NCBI GenBank assembly: GCA_028703445.1
Contig: JAQVMW010000001.1
Span: forward strand, 177,853 to 241,852
Direction of reading: 5' to 3'
Source: Candidatus Peribacteraceae bacterium
GTDB lineage: Bacteria; Patescibacteriota; Gracilibacteria; Peribacterales; Peribacteraceae
Length of the DNA: 64,000 nucleotides
How positions within the stretch are numbered: position 1 is the stretch's first letter; each line of letters begins with the position of its first letter. Made by a program: the position numbers and the translations under genes. The notes under the pieces are model-generated. The model had not been told where the DNA came from. It saw only the letters and a program-made list of their open reading frames with translations, and did not search any database. Positions 9,267-19,154 of this stretch are shown piece by piece.

Positions 9267-12109
9267 GCGAACTCCCTGTTGCAGCCGGCATTTCCAAACC
9301 GATGCGGACGGAGACGGCCGCGCTGTCCGGATCACCGCCTGACGTAAACGCTGTCGCACACGCATCCAGGCAGTATCGCCGATCCGCACTCTGGATTTTC
9401 ATCATCTTCTTCGGCGTACACCTTTTCATCTTTCGCGGCGTTCTGGTACACGTTCCGGATCTCCTCGCCGGTCGTTCCGTTCTCAATACCAGTGAACTTG
9501 TTCCGTTCTTCGATCCATCCTCACAGTTCTTCGAACAGGCCGGCGGAGCATTCAGCGACCTCACGAACGCCTATGAATTTCGCGTTCGCTATTCCCTGCT
9601 CACCACATGGATGCGGTACTACCTTTTCCTGCCGTTCACCATCGTGCTCACTCCGTTCATCGGAGCATTTCTCTCCTGCCTCTTCGTCAGTGAATTCCTG
9701 CGTCGGCTGCTCCCAAGCATCCCGCCAAAACGGATTTTACACGCGACGGCTCTCACAACGCTTTTCATTCACTTCATGCTGCTTTCGGCGAAGATCACGC
9801 ACTTCTACACGCTCATTCTGGGATTCGACATCTTCGTCATCTCCTTCGTCTTCTTTCTGCTTGGTCTGCTCCTCGAACCAAAACACCCGCTCCTGCTCCT
9901 GCTTGCCTCCAGTATCGTTGCACTGGCGAACCCTGCCGTACACTTTCTGGTGCTCTATCCCCTGACCGTCGTTTTCTTCTGCGCAGGAACAGGAATTCTG
10001 CTCCTCATCTCCGGTGGAAAACGAGAGGGCGCGAATGCAGAAGGAGCTGCGCAAAACACAAGAAGGATCTCGTTGGGGCTCTGGAAGCGCATCATTCTGG
10101 CACCCCTATTCATGGGAATATTCACTGTACTGCCGTACGGACTCTTCGTGCGCTTCTATGTCTTGCGTGGTGTAGGGAACCTGGCAGATGTCGTACCGGA
10201 TACCGTGGCTTCCATTCGCGCCAGCTCCCTCTCTCTCCTGCATCAGATTTCCTTCGACGTGAACTCCGTCACGGAAAATTTCCTCAGTGGAGCATATATC
10301 ACCCCGACACCGCACTACGCGAAGCTCTTCTATTTCCTTATCGCGCTCATTCCCTTCGTTCTTCCCATTTCTCGTATCCCGCAGGAATCGCGCCGCGTCC
10401 GCCCGTTTCTGATCCTCACGTGCATTCTCATGCTCTTCGGGATGTGGTGCAGCATTGGATACGCAGACACCGTGCTCTTTCCGACATTTCACATGTTGCT
10501 TGCGGCTCTCTACCGCCAGTTCTATCTCTCCCCGGAACACGCAGCCGAAGTTGGCATGCGGATCATTACCGAAGTCATCCATGTGCTTCGATTTCCGGAT
10601 CGATTTCAGTTCATTTTCCTCGCCTCGATGGCTCTGCTCATGCCAATGGGAGTACTCATCCTCGAGCGCGAGTGCTTAACACGCATTGCACCGCATTTTC
10701 GTCTTGGACGCGTGCCGGGAACCCTGCTCTGCGCAGCCATCTTCTTCCTCCCGTTCTTTGCCCACTGGGAGTACCGCACAATACTGCTGACGGGAGATTT
10801 CGGCGGATTCCTCCGTCCGTACGATGTGCGACCTCTCCGGGAGATGAAAGAGGCTCTGCGTCCCCTGCCGCAGGGTAAGGTGATCGTGTTGCCTCCGAGC
10901 GAGGGACCATGGATTGGCGAGACCAGTGATACGAATACCTACAGATTCATCGACAAATTCTTCATCTATTACTTGAACAGCCCCAGCTACTATTTCGGGC
11001 TGACAGGAGACTCCGAGAGTAAATACTGGTTCTACCTCCTCTTTCAATCCCTCAGTCAAAACGAACATTGGTGGATCAACGTGTTCCGCAATTTAAACAT
11101 TCGATACCTCCTGATCAACAAAGAAATGGCCGCCCCCCTCCGGAGTGCCTGGTACATGCAGAAGATTTCGCAATCCATCGCGCTGCAACCGCAAGCAATG
11201 CCGCAGTTTTTCCGAAAAATAAAAGAGAATGGAAGTTTCGTGCTCTACGAATTCACAGATCCCGTGCAGACCGCTGCCACCCCCCTTCTCATTGACGCAG
11301 GATGGGATTCCTTCCGATGCATCCAGGAACGTTCGCTCACCCTCACACGAAGCCACCGCATACTCGCTCTGGATTCTATGCAGTTGGAACCGAAAGGATC
11401 CACGCTGGATGTGCTCGCAGGAGACCGAACGAAAGTATCTCTCGATCTGTTCGCAAAAGAACACGGCAATTATTTCTCACGACCCGATCAATCCAGTTTC
11501 GCCTTCCTGGAAGATCATATCCCAAGTTCCCAGTATTTCGGCACGGTGTTCCCCATGCTCAATCTGCTCACCGCGAGTTCGTACAATATTTTCCAGATCA
11601 TGATGCCGGGGCCCTACGACACGCTCACGACGTCGTTCATTGGACTCATCAAACCAACCACCCTCCGTTTTCCGCTCTCCGTCCCCAAAAACGGGACATA
11701 CGAAATTCTACTGCGCAGCGCTCCAACACAACACAATCTTGCCATTCGCATTGATCACGGTCCGATGACTTCCGTCACCACCGCAGTAGAGAGTCCTTCT
11801 CTCCGTTATGTCACTTCCGTAAGCGCGACGTTCGGGAAACAATCTCCTGCAGACATCATCAGCGTCTCACCCGAAACGCTCGGGTCAATGATCCCCAAAA
11901 AAATAATGCCTGTCAGCGATCAATTCACGTACGTACATTTGGGCACAACCGACCTCCTGGAAGGAAAACACGTGCTCTTCCTGCACAAAAATGACAGTAA
12001 TCCCCTCGTCATCGAAGGCGTGCTGCTGATGCCGGTACAGAAACAGGCCGCTTCCGTTCCTCTGAAGACCGGCATTCGCTACCTCACTCCCCATGCCTTG
12101 TCCGAATGA
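9263..12109 (+). CDS. large multi-pass membrane protein, possible GT-C transferase
   Basis: 948 residues. About 12 hydrophobic segments occupy residues ~45-500, then a large extracytoplasmic C-terminal region (~500-940) with beta-rich character. This resembles YfhO-like or arabinofuranosyltransferase-like GT-C proteins, but I see no decisive catalytic motif; the acidic NTSELVPFFDP after the first TM is the best candidate site. ATGA overlaps couple it to both neighbours, so it probably acts with the upstream GT4-pyruvyltransferase, for example in transfer or export of the saccharide. Confidence 0.65.
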   Translation: MSELPVAAGISKPMRTETAALSGSPPDVNAVAHASRQYRRSALWIFIIFFGVHLFIFRGVLVHVPDLLAGRSVLNTSELVPFFDPSSQFFEQAGGAFSDLTNAYEFRVRYSLLTTWMRYYLFLPFTIVLTPFIGAFLSCLFVSEFLRRLLPSIPPKRILHATALTTLFIHFMLLSAKITHFYTLILGFDIFVISFVFFLLGLLLEPKHPLLLLLASSIVALANPAVHFLVLYPLTVVFFCAGTGILLLISGGKREGANAEGAAQNTRRISLGLWKRIILAPLFMGIFTVLPYGLFVRFYVLRGVGNLADVVPDTVASIRASSLSLLHQISFDVNSVTENFLSGAYITPTPHYAKLFYFLIALIPFVLPISRIPQESRRVRPFLILTCILMLFGMWCSIGYADTVLFPTFHMLLAALYRQFYLSPEHAAEVGMRIITEVIHVLRFPDRFQFIFLASMALLMPMGVLILERECLTRIAPHFRLGRVPGTLLCAAIFFLPFFAHWEYRTILLTGDFGGFLRPYDVRPLREMKEALRPLPQGKVIVLPPSEGPWIGETSDTNTYRFIDKFFIYYLNSPSYYFGLTGDSESKYWFYLLFQSLSQNEHWWINVFRNLNIRYLLINKEMAAPLRSAWYMQKISQSIALQPQAMPQFFRKIKENGSFVLYEFTDPVQTAATPLLIDAGWDSFRCIQERSLTLTRSHRILALDSMQLEPKGSTLDVLAGDRTKVSLDLFAKEHGNYFSRPDQSSFAFLEDHIPSSQYFGTVFPMLNLLTASSYNIFQIMMPGPYDTLTTSFIGLIKPTTLRFPLSVPKNGTYEILLRSAPTQHNLAIRIDHGPMTSVTTAVESPSLRYVTSVSATFGKQSPADIISVSPETLGSMIPKKIMPVSDQFTYVHLGTTDLLEGKHVLFLHKNDSNPLVIEGVLLMPVQKQAASVPLKTGIRYLTPHALSE

Positions 12110-13494
12110 CACCTGAATCGATTCCTCCGTCGGCGCCCCGTGCTCGTCCGCTGCTTCCGCTGCGTAAAAGGATTGTATTGTTCGTTCTCCTGCTTTCCAT
12201 TCTCTATGCTGCAAGCATCCTCGTGCAAGAGTGGGGATCTGTCGAAAAGGAAAAACCACTCATGAACCTATTCCCCTCTCTACGAGTCCTCCTCTTTCAA
12301 AAAGGAACGCAATTGGATCTCTATGATCCATACGAGTCCTCCGTGCATTCCGCGCAGAAACTCGAACAGGGAAATGCGCTCCTCATGGCACCGCGCCTTC
12401 TGTCGACAAGAGCCATTCTCATCACTGGCGAAACATCGACGCGCGTACACGACATGAGATCTTCTTACAACTACAGTCCGCTCGCGACAGACCAAAAAAG
12501 CCTGCTCCTCCATCTCAGTCGCAACACCAACTTCACCTACTCCATTCCGGATGGCGACCACGCGCATCTGCATATCGACTTCACCGCATGCGGCGAGATT
12601 GCCACTATCCCGCTCCCTGCGGAGGAAAGTTGGTACGATGCATCCAAGCTTTTCGACGCGCTCAATCTGCCCATGCAACGGAAGATGATGCTCTCCCCCG
12701 CAGAAACATCCCTCGCCCTGGTCCATCACGATACGTTTCCGCGTATCGCACTCATTCAATTGATCGGACGACACGCCACCGCGCTCTCCGTTCCATCCTT
12801 TGATCCCGAACAACTGCACTTTTCGCCGTTCTTCATCGATGACCAGACTCTCCTTTTCAGCGTCCTGGACAGCAATCACTGGGGAACCGTACGGTATCGC
12901 TTGTCCACCGGAACCTATGAAATACTCTCACAAAATTTCACAGATCACGCCTATTACTCGCTCTCGGGAGACGTCATTCTCCAGCAGAGTTTCTTTGATG
13001 AAACGATCAACGTGCCCTTCGGTTCGGTGGCACTCCTCGAGCAAATAAGAGGAATCCCTGTGCAGGAGATCGCATCACTCACCGGACAGAAAGAAAATCA
13101 TTCCGAGCTCTTCTCCCTCCTCTTCCAGAAACCGGAAGAATCCTCCCTGCACTTCAAGTCCAACCTGACCACGCAATCATTCAACGCCATTGTAGAGAGT
13201 GAACTGCGCGAGCCTCTGCGCGACTTCTGGCGTGACTATCAATTAAAATTGGCTCAGGCAGTCGGAGTATTCCACCTCCTGAACCTGGATCCGGATGGTA
13301 CGCTCACGCAGATTGAAACCATCCCCTTTGAAATCCATCCGCCGGCAACCTTCGCTCAGTACGTTGAAGATGCGGAACCATTACTGAGAGCCCTCGATCT
13401 GCCAACTTCCCTCATCGAGGAGTACCACAAACGAAGGAGAGACGCCAAAGACAAGGGGGAGGAATATCTACTCGTGGACGACCTGAGCTACTGA
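12106..13494 (+). CDS. anchored exoprotein of unknown function
   Basis: 462 residues. A proline- and arginine-rich cytoplasmic N-terminus (~1-25) is followed by one TM segment (~26-42), then an extracytoplasmic domain of ~400 residues with repeated short beta-strand stretches, perhaps propeller-like. I recognise no family. It is the third gene of the operon, overlapping the preceding gene by ATGA, so a structural or accessory role in the same glycan system is likely. Confidence 0.6.
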   Translation: MTPESIPPSAPRARPLLPLRKRIVLFVLLLSILYAASILVQEWGSVEKEKPLMNLFPSLRVLLFQKGTQLDLYDPYESSVHSAQKLEQGNALLMAPRLLSTRAILITGETSTRVHDMRSSYNYSPLATDQKSLLLHLSRNTNFTYSIPDGDHAHLHIDFTACGEIATIPLPAEESWYDASKLFDALNLPMQRKMMLSPAETSLALVHHDTFPRIALIQLIGRHATALSVPSFDPEQLHFSPFFIDDQTLLFSVLDSNHWGTVRYRLSTGTYEILSQNFTDHAYYSLSGDVILQQSFFDETINVPFGSVALLEQIRGIPVQEIASLTGQKENHSELFSLLFQKPEESSLHFKSNLTTQSFNAIVESELREPLRDFWRDYQLKLAQAVGVFHLLNLDPDGTLTQIETIPFEIHPPATFAQYVEDAEPLLRALDLPTSLIEEYHKRRRDAKDKGEEYLLVDDLSY

Positions 13495-13531
13495 AATGGC
13501 ATTGGGATCGTGCCGAAAACACGGTTTTGGG

Positions 13532-13559
13532 TTGCTCACCCCGAGCGGATTGCTATGCT
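13532..13559 (+). promoter_or_regulatory. promoter of tRNA-Leu
   Basis: TTGCTC at 13532-13537 and TATGCT at 13554-13559 (16-nt spacer, TGC extension) lie 14 nt before the tRNA 5' end. Confidence 0.5.
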
Positions 13560-13573
13560 GACTCAGCATTCCT

Positions 13574-13662
13574 GCCGTGGTGGCGAAACTGGTAGACGCG
13601 CTAGCTTGAGGGGCTAGTGTCCGTTACAGGACATGGGAGTTCGAGTCTCCCCCACGGCACCA
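13574..13662 (+). tRNA. tRNA-Leu(GAG)
   Basis: The acceptor arms GCCGTGG (13574-13580) and CCACGGC (13652-13658) pair fully. A discriminator A and an encoded CCA follow (13660-13662). The D-arm contains TGGTAGACGC, the anticodon loop carries GAG, a long variable arm is present as expected for class II Leu tRNA, and the T-arm has GTTCGAGTC. It reads CUC/CUU codons. Confidence 0.95.
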
Positions 13663-13688
13663 AAATTCAAGAAAAGAAAACCTTCGTG

Positions 13689-13694
13689 TAGTAT
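13689..13694 (+). promoter_or_regulatory. -10 box, leaderless methyltransferase gene
   Basis: TAGTAT ends 6 nt before GTG 13701, placing the predicted TSS on the start codon and supporting the GTG start. Confidence 0.5.
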
Positions 13695-13700
13695 TGCCCG

Positions 13701-14408
13701 GTGGATCTCCCCTTCACCGGTGAATACTTCGTCCAAGGCAAGACATCCAAACGCATCCAGGAAGACACGGAGGCGCGGTACCGGTTTGCACAAGATTACG
13801 TGCGGGGAAAGGATGTTCTGGAGATCGCGTGCGGCACGGGGTTCGGGACGGATTTTCTGAAGAAAACAGGGGCCCGATCCGTCACGGGAGGGGACATCTC
13901 GGAGGAAGCGCTGGCGTACGCCAGCAGCCACTACGCTGCAGATGGCATCACGTTCATCAGGGCGGATATCGAAACACTGACATTTACGAAACAATTCGAT
14001 GTCGTCATCTGCTTCGAGACGATCGAGCATGTTCCTCATGAGCACGAAGCGCTCGCCGGCATCTTTCGTGCACTGCGGCCCGGCGGCGTCCTGCTCCTGT
14101 CAACACCGAACAGAGCCATCACCTCTCCCCTGATCCGCTCGCTGCACATTCCCATCCACTCCTCGTTCCACACCCAGGAATTCACTCCCGACGAAATGCG
14201 CGCGCTGCTGGTGCAGACGGGCTTCGACGAAGAATCCCTGCGGCTCTACGGACAGCGGCAGCAGCCCAGAATCCCGACAAGAGTACTGCGCTTCCTTTAC
14301 AAGAAACTCCGCGATCCCGGTCATCGGACCAGTCCCAATTTCGAACCCATCAAACGTTTTCTCCAGCCGCGGATCTTTCTCTTCGTCGCAGAGAAGCCCC
14401 GCAGGTGA
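13701..14408 (+). CDS. class I SAM-dependent methyltransferase
   Basis: 235 residues. SAM-binding motif I is VLEIACGTGFGTDFL (~residues 35-49), an acidic residue follows in GGDIS (motif II), and FDVVICFETIEHVPHE then ALRPGGVLLLSTPN are the usual post-motifs. The fold is that of UbiE/BioC-like small-molecule or glycan methyltransferases; the substrate is unknown. Its position between the pyruvyltransferase operon and other glycosyltransferases suggests sugar or lipid methylation, which is inference. The GTG start is supported by the -10 box 6 nt upstream. Confidence 0.8.
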   Translation: MDLPFTGEYFVQGKTSKRIQEDTEARYRFAQDYVRGKDVLEIACGTGFGTDFLKKTGARSVTGGDISEEALAYASSHYAADGITFIRADIETLTFTKQFDVVICFETIEHVPHEHEALAGIFRALRPGGVLLLSTPNRAITSPLIRSLHIPIHSSFHTQEFTPDEMRALLVQTGFDEESLRLYGQRQQPRIPTRVLRFLYKKLRDPGHRTSPNFEPIKRFLQPRIFLFVAEKPRR

Positions 14409-14425
14409 GCGGAAGAGCAAAGTAC

Positions 14426-14641
14426 TCACTCATCGACACTGCTTGCCTGCAGCTCTTCTGCATGCATATCCGCAACCAATCCCTGCAGGGTCTCATCATC
14501 CTCCGGATCTGATTCGGGAACGACATCCACCGACAGATATGTTTCTTCTCCTTCTTCATCATCCTGAGCGGCGGGCGGCAAATCATCCTGTGACATGCAC
14601 GTTGCCCGTGCAGCCCGTTCGAAACTTCCAAAGCTGGGCAT
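14426..14641 (-). CDS. small acidic hypothetical protein
   Basis: About 71 residues from ATG 14641, or 56 from ATG 14596. The C-terminal 50 residues are strongly acidic (runs of D and E, ending LQASSVDE) and look like a disordered tail. There is no recognisable domain. CATACT directly abuts ATG 14641, so neither start is well supported. It lies convergent with the methyltransferase and downstream of purB. Confidence 0.4.
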   Translation of the reverse strand: MPSFGSFERAARATCMSQDDLPPAAQDDEEGEETYLSVDVVPESDPEDDETLQGLVADMHAEELQASSVDE

Positions 14642-14776
14642 AGTATGAAAAGGGGAAAGACCACATGGTAGTGTGATCTGCTGCCATTGGACAGAAAACG
14701 GAAAGGCTTTCAAAAGTGCCAGAACTCCATAGAAAGCCCATCCCGAAGCCAAAAACGACATATTGCGGAAGACCGG

Positions 14777-16090
14777 TCAGACGACAGGCCATGCTCGAAG
14801 CCTCCGCTTTTCGTCGCGCGTGAACGGCAGAGAGTCGGCAAACGACAGCAGGGACGCCTGCGTCATCTTCGTTCCACGCGTGAGCTTCTTGAGCTGCTCG
14901 TACGCCCCGGGAACGCCGTGCTTGCGCAGGAGAATCTGGATAGCCTCCGCGAGGACCTCCGGATGGCTATCGAGCTCGCGCTTCAGCGCCGCGCGATCCA
15001 CGGAAAGTTTGCCGATCCCTTTCAGAAGCGAAGAAACAGCCAGCACGTGATAACCGAATGCGACGCCGATAGAGCGCTGGACCGTGGAATCCGACAGATC
15101 GCGCTGGAGCCGGCTCACGGGCAGCTTCTCGGCAAAATGCGAGAAGAGCGCTGTGGAAAGCCCCAGATTGCCCTCCGCATTCTCAAAATCAATAGGATTC
15201 ACCTTGTGCGGCATGGTGGATGACCCCACTTCGCCCGCAATTACCTTCTGCGTAAAGACCCCGCGCGAAATGTAGAGCCAGGCGTCGCGGCTGAAGTCGA
15301 GCAGAATCGTGTTGATACGAATGGCGATGTGACTGAGTTCCGCGAGATCGTCATGCGGATTGATCTGCGTGGTATGGACGAGGGGATGAAGACCAAGGGA
15401 CCGTACGAATTTCTGCCCGAATGCCTCCCAGCGCACATCGGGGTAGGCGATGCGATGCGCGGCGAAGTTGCCCACCGCACCGCCGAATTTGCCCTGCATG
15501 CGGAACGCCTTGAGCTGGAGGAATTGGCGCTCGAGCCGATCGGCAAAAACGGCGATCTCTTTGCCAACGGTCGTGGGGGTCGCCGGCTGGCCGTGCGTAA
15601 GGCTCAGCATCGGCGTTCTCTTCAGGCGATGCGCCATCGCGACGAGCGTGCGGTGGAGCACCTTCAGTTCTGGAAGAATCACAGCCTTGAGCGCGCGATG
15701 GATCAGAAACCCGTAGGCAAGGTTGTTCACGTCCTCGCTTGTCAGGGCGAAATGCAGGAATGATGCGTGCTGCTTGAGACCTGCGATACGCTCGAACTTC
15801 GTCTTGAGAAAGTACTCCACGGCCTTCACATCATGATTGGTCGTGCGCTCGATCGACTGGATGGCCGCCGCGTCTTTCGGAGAAAACCGCTCGATGATCT
15901 GTTCCAGGGCACGCACCTGTTTCGCCTTCAACCGCGGCATTTCGCGGATGCCCGGCTCATTGGCAAGCGCGATGAAGTAGCGGATTTCCACTTCGGCTCG
16001 TGCGCGCATGAGCGCTTCTTCACTGAAAAAAGGACGCAGCGCCTCGGTCGACCTTCGGTAGCGCCCATCCAGAGGGGAGAGCTCGTTCAT
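14777..16090 (-). CDS. purB: adenylosuccinate lyase
   Basis: 437 residues. It splits SAICAR to AICAR and adenylosuccinate to AMP in purine synthesis, in the cytosol as a tetramer. The N-terminus SPLDGRYRRS is the PurB substrate-binding start. The fumarase-superfamily signature SSTMPHKVNPIDFENAEG, with the flexible catalytic Ser loop, lies about two thirds along, and the TSEDVNN and HGQPATPT motifs are present. ATG 16090 is chosen because it gives the canonical N-terminus and has a -10 box 8 nt upstream. purC lies 17 kb away, so the pathway is not clustered. Confidence 0.95.
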   Translation of the reverse strand: MNELSPLDGRYRRSTEALRPFFSEEALMRARAEVEIRYFIALANEPGIREMPRLKAKQVRALEQIIERFSPKDAAAIQSIERTTNHDVKAVEYFLKTKFERIAGLKQHASFLHFALTSEDVNNLAYGFLIHRALKAVILPELKVLHRTLVAMAHRLKRTPMLSLTHGQPATPTTVGKEIAVFADRLERQFLQLKAFRMQGKFGGAVGNFAAHRIAYPDVRWEAFGQKFVRSLGLHPLVHTTQINPHDDLAELSHIAIRINTILLDFSRDAWLYISRGVFTQKVIAGEVGSSTMPHKVNPIDFENAEGNLGLSTALFSHFAEKLPVSRLQRDLSDSTVQRSIGVAFGYHVLAVSSLLKGIGKLSVDRAALKRELDSHPEVLAEAIQILLRKHGVPGAYEQLKKLTRGTKMTQASLLSFADSLPFTRDEKRRLRAWPVV

Positions 16091-16098
16091 GGGTACAG

Positions 16099-16104
16099 AG
16101 TGTA
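16099..16104 (-). promoter_or_regulatory. extended -10 box of purB
   Basis: On the minus strand TACACT, preceded by TGC, ends 8 nt before the purB ATG: a leaderless or nearly leaderless start. Confidence 0.5.
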
Positions 16105-16197
16105 GCAGCAATCTCCCGTAGTCCAAAGTCGAAATACCCACGATCCTTGAATCTCAGGGGGAATCGGCAAGGAATTAACAATATATACAAAATATGT

Positions 16198-16203
16198 TAT
16201 AAT
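16198..16203 (+). promoter_or_regulatory. extended -10 promoter of GT2 gene
   Basis: TATAAT preceded by TGT, in an AT-rich stretch, ends 12 nt before ATG 16216. The in-frame TTG at 16207 is only 3 nt past the box and cannot be within a normal transcript. Confidence 0.65.
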
Positions 16204-16215
16204 TAATTGAATTCC

Positions 16216-17121
16216 ATGACACCCACTCCTCTGCTCTCCGTCATCCTGCCCTCCTATAACAACGGAGCGTGCCTTCCGGCAACGATCCGGAGAATACGTG
16301 CTACCTGTCCCAAGAATACGGAAATCGTCATCGTGATTGACGGGAGCACGGACGGAACGCCCGGCATCCTATCGCACTTCTCCGGACATCTCATTCGCAT
16401 CATCACGCGCAAGGTACGCCGTGGAAAAGGCGCCGCAGTGCGCGACGGCGTGCGTGCCGCCCGCGGCCGTTTTATCGCACTCATCGATGCGGACAGGGCC
16501 ATTGATCCTTCCTACGTCACACAGGGACTTACGTGGATGCAGGAGAACCTGTCACTCGATGCCGTGATCGCCCGGCGCAATATCTACCACACCGGCGCCG
16601 TGCGACTGGTGTTGCATACGGTTTTCCACTGGATCGAGTTCCTGCTCTTCCGCATGCCCTACCACGACACGCAGGCACCCATGAAAGTGTTCCGCGCTCC
16701 GGTCGCGAAAGCGGTGTTTATGAATCTTCAGACACGCAGTTACGCTTTCGACATCGAAGTGCTCTTCCGCACGATGGTACGGGGACACGGTGTTGCGGAA
16801 CTCCCGGTACTCCAGCGCAAAACCCCCAGCAGCCTCCGATGGAACCTGCTCCTCTTCTCCTCAATTGAGCTGCTACGCATGTACCGCACGTACATCGCAC
16901 ATCTGGTCATCGGTCTCTTCTTGAGAAAGCGCCATCACCAACCTTGTATTGATGCCTATTCGCTGCGGCATCTGATCCTCTGGCCATTGAGTTGGCCGAT
17001 GCTGTGGATCTTGCAGTTCTTCTACCATTTTGTGAAAAAACCTATGGTCGTGAACCGCGCCAATCTTCCCATATATACATCAAAAAAACCGATTCTCGTT
17101 CTGCAACAGAGACCAACGTAA
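16216..17121 (+). CDS. GT2 polyprenyl-phosphate sugar transferase-like
   Basis: 301 residues. The N-terminal GT-A domain begins SVILPSYNNG, has VIDGSTDGTP and the nucleotide-binding acidic motif LIDADRAID (~95), then DTQAPMKVFR, which in dolichol/undecaprenyl-phosphate glucose synthases lies near the acceptor site. The C-terminus (~200-290) has basic and hydrophobic amphipathic segments suited to membrane attachment. It probably loads a sugar from a nucleotide donor onto a polyprenyl phosphate that the GT-C enzymes downstream could use. Convergent with ftsH. Confidence 0.8.
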   Translation: MTPTPLLSVILPSYNNGACLPATIRRIRATCPKNTEIVIVIDGSTDGTPGILSHFSGHLIRIITRKVRRGKGAAVRDGVRAARGRFIALIDADRAIDPSYVTQGLTWMQENLSLDAVIARRNIYHTGAVRLVLHTVFHWIEFLLFRMPYHDTQAPMKVFRAPVAKAVFMNLQTRSYAFDIEVLFRTMVRGHGVAELPVLQRKTPSSLRWNLLLFSSIELLRMYRTYIAHLVIGLFLRKRHHQPCIDAYSLRHLILWPLSWPMLWILQFFYHFVKKPMVVNRANLPIYTSKKPILVLQQRPT

Positions 17122-17133
17122 AAGCACCAATAT

Positions 17134-19053
17134 CTATACGGACGATTCGAAGGAAGTCTCATCTTCCTCGACCGGTGTCTCTGCCGGTTCCGGCTCTTGC
17201 ACCACCTGTTTGCGGCCTTCGAAAATATCGGTGAACTCGTCCACGGTCATCGTCTCTTTCTTGAGCAGGACTTTGGAAAGCGACTCCATCTGGTCACGAT
17301 ACTGTCTGAGAAACGCCAATGCCCGCTCGTACTGCTTCTGAATCGTTTTCTTCACGAACTCGTCGATCTTGCGAGCCATCTCTTCGGAGTAATTGCGCGC
17401 GGCGGCCGGCTCCACCCCCAGGAACATCGTCCCCTGCCGCTCGCCGTAGGTCACGGGGCCGATATCGTCATCCCCCATGCCGTAGCGCATGGCCATGGAA
17501 CGGGCGATCTGGGATGCGTGCTCGATGTCGGAACTGGCACCGGTGGTCATTTCGTTGAAAACGAGTTGCTCGGAGGCGCGCCCGCCAAGCAGGCCGCAGA
17601 TCTCGTCCAAGAACTTGGTGCGACTGGTGGTGTAGGTGTCTTCCTGCGGCAGGAACCACGTCACGCCGAGCGCCGTGCCGCGCGAGACGATGGAAATCTT
17701 GTGCAGCGGATCGCTCTCCTTGCAGAGATGCCCCACGATCGCGTGACCGAGCTCATGGTAGGCCGTGATCTCCTTTTCGTGCGGCGTCAGCTTGCGCGAG
17801 CGCTTCTCGGGACCCACCGTCACTTTCTCGGTGGCATCCACCAGATCGCGCTGCGTGAGGGCGACATGTTGGCGCTTGGCGGCGAAGATCGCCCCCTCGT
17901 TCATGATATTCTCCAAATCCGCACCGGTGAGCCCCACGGTCTGCTTGGCGATGTCGTGGAGCCGCACGCCCTTGGCGAGCTTCTTGTTGCGGCAGTGCAC
18001 GCGCAAGATCTGTTCCCGCGCCTCCAGATCGGGCTTGTCGATGAAGATGCGTCGGTCGAAGCGCCCGGGCCGCAGCAGCGCCACATCCAGTACATCCGGC
18101 CGATTGGTCGCCGCAATGACGATCACGTTCGTCCCCTGTTCGAAACCATCCATCTCGGTGAGGATCTGATTCAGGGTCTGCTCGCGCTCGTCATGGCCTC
18201 CGCCGAATCCCGCCCCGCCGCGCTGCCGTCCCACGGCATCGATCTCGTCGATGAAGATGATCGCCGGCGCATTGCGCTTGGCGCGGAGAAAGAGGTCGCG
18301 TACGCGACTGGCCCCTACCCCCACGAACATCTCGACGAATTCGGAACCCGCCATCGAAAAGAATGGCACTCCCGCCTCTCCGGCCACGGCACGCGCGAGC
18401 AGGGTCTTGCCCGTTCCCGGCGATCCGACGAGCAGGACGCCTTTGGGAATTTTGGCTCCCAGATTGATGTACTTGCGGGGATTTTTGAGAAAGTCGACCA
18501 CTTCGACGAGATCCTCCTTCGCCTCTTTGCAGCCGGCCACATCCACGAAACGCGTCTTCACCTGCGTGGCATCGGACACCTTTGCCCGGGATTTTCCGAA
18601 GGAAAGCGCCGTAGATTGGCTGCGCGCAATGCCCCGGAAGAGCCAGATGACCCCCCCGATGATCAGCATGAAGAAGAGAAGATCCGGCAGAATCGCCAGT
18701 AGGATATTCGTCGCCTCGCGGTTCTCGACCTCCACGATGGTCGCGTTCTTGGGATCATTCCATCCAAGATCGCTGACTGAATCCGTGGATTCCTTGTATG
18801 AGCTTAAGACCGATCCCGAGGACATCGTGGCATAGACCTTGTTATCGCGGATGATGATCTTCGTGAACTCAAGTTTGGCGTAGCCACGGGTGATCTCGCT
18901 CAATGGCACCTCCCGCGCCTGCGCCTCTTTCGCCTGATCCGTGCGCGTCGGAGCCATGATGGAATAGATCGACATGGAAACGAGCACGACGAAGAGCAGG
19001 ATCCCCAGAATCTGCTGTCGGCTCCCCGATGGTCGTCCGCGCATGACAGGCAT
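17134..19053 (-). CDS. ftsH: ATP-dependent zinc metalloprotease FtsH
   Basis: 639 residues. A membrane-bound AAA+ hexamer that degrades misfolded and regulatory membrane proteins. Two TM segments flank a small extracytoplasmic domain in residues ~15-140. Walker A is GSPGTGKT, Walker B is [14 protein letters not shown], and the SRH region has [20 protein letters not shown]. The zinc site is HELGH (most homologues have HEAGH). The C-terminal acidic tail is short. Three in-frame ATGs start the frame; ATG 19053 is preferred because TATCCT ends exactly 6 nt before it, while ATG 19059 directly abuts the box. Confidence 0.95.
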   Translation of the reverse strand: MPVMRGRPSGSRQQILGILLFVVLVSMSIYSIMAPTRTDQAKEAQAREVPLSEITRGYAKLEFTKIIIRDNKVYATMSSGSVLSSYKESTDSVSDLGWNDPKNATIVEVENREATNILLAILPDLLFFMLIIGGVIWLFRGIARSQSTALSFGKSRAKVSDATQVKTRFVDVAGCKEAKEDLVEVVDFLKNPRKYINLGAKIPKGVLLVGSPGTGKTLLARAVAGEAGVPFFSMAGSEFVEMFVGVGASRVRDLFLRAKRNAPAIIFIDEIDAVGRQRGGAGFGGGHDEREQTLNQILTEMDGFEQGTNVIVIAATNRPDVLDVALLRPGRFDRRIFIDKPDLEAREQILRVHCRNKKLAKGVRLHDIAKQTVGLTGADLENIMNEGAIFAAKRQHVALTQRDLVDATEKVTVGPEKRSRKLTPHEKEITAYHELGHAIVGHLCKESDPLHKISIVSRGTALGVTWFLPQEDTYTTSRTKFLDEICGLLGGRASEQLVFNEMTTGASSDIEHASQIARSMAMRYGMGDDDIGPVTYGERQGTMFLGVEPAAARNYSEEMARKIDEFVKKTIQKQYERALAFLRQYRDQMESLSKVLLKKETMTVDEFTDIFEGRKQVVQEPEPAETPVEEDETSFESSV

Positions 19054-19059
19054 GACCAT

Positions 19060-19065
19060 AGGATA
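19060..19065 (-). promoter_or_regulatory. -10 box of ftsH (leaderless)
   Basis: On the minus strand TATCCT ends 6 nt before ATG 19053, selecting the second of three candidate starts. Confidence 0.5.
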
Positions 19066-19101
19066 GCGAAAGGATCAACGGGCGACACCTATTTTATCCA
19101 T

Positions 19102-19121
19102 CAATCGCCGGCTGGCGATTG
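19102..19121 (+). repeat. perfect 8-bp hairpin between divergent genes
   Basis: CAATCGCC, loop GGCT, then GGCGATTG. It sits between the divergent ftsH and PMT-like promoters. The same word (ATTGGCGAT) is repeated at 40891-40961. Confidence 0.6.
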
Positions 19122-19141
19122 GCGAACGGTAAAAGTACTAT

Positions 19142-19147
19142 TACACT
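19142..19147 (+). promoter_or_regulatory. -10 box of PMT-like gene (leaderless)
   Basis: TACACT ends 7 nt before ATG 19155, so upstream in-frame starts such as TTG 19119 would not be transcribed. Confidence 0.45.
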
Positions 19148-19154
19148 GCTCCCC

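Noticed and set aside
17197..18702. 501-codon plus-strand frame opposite ftsH
   Set aside because: An antisense shadow of FtsH; Arg/His/Gly-rich composition without family features.
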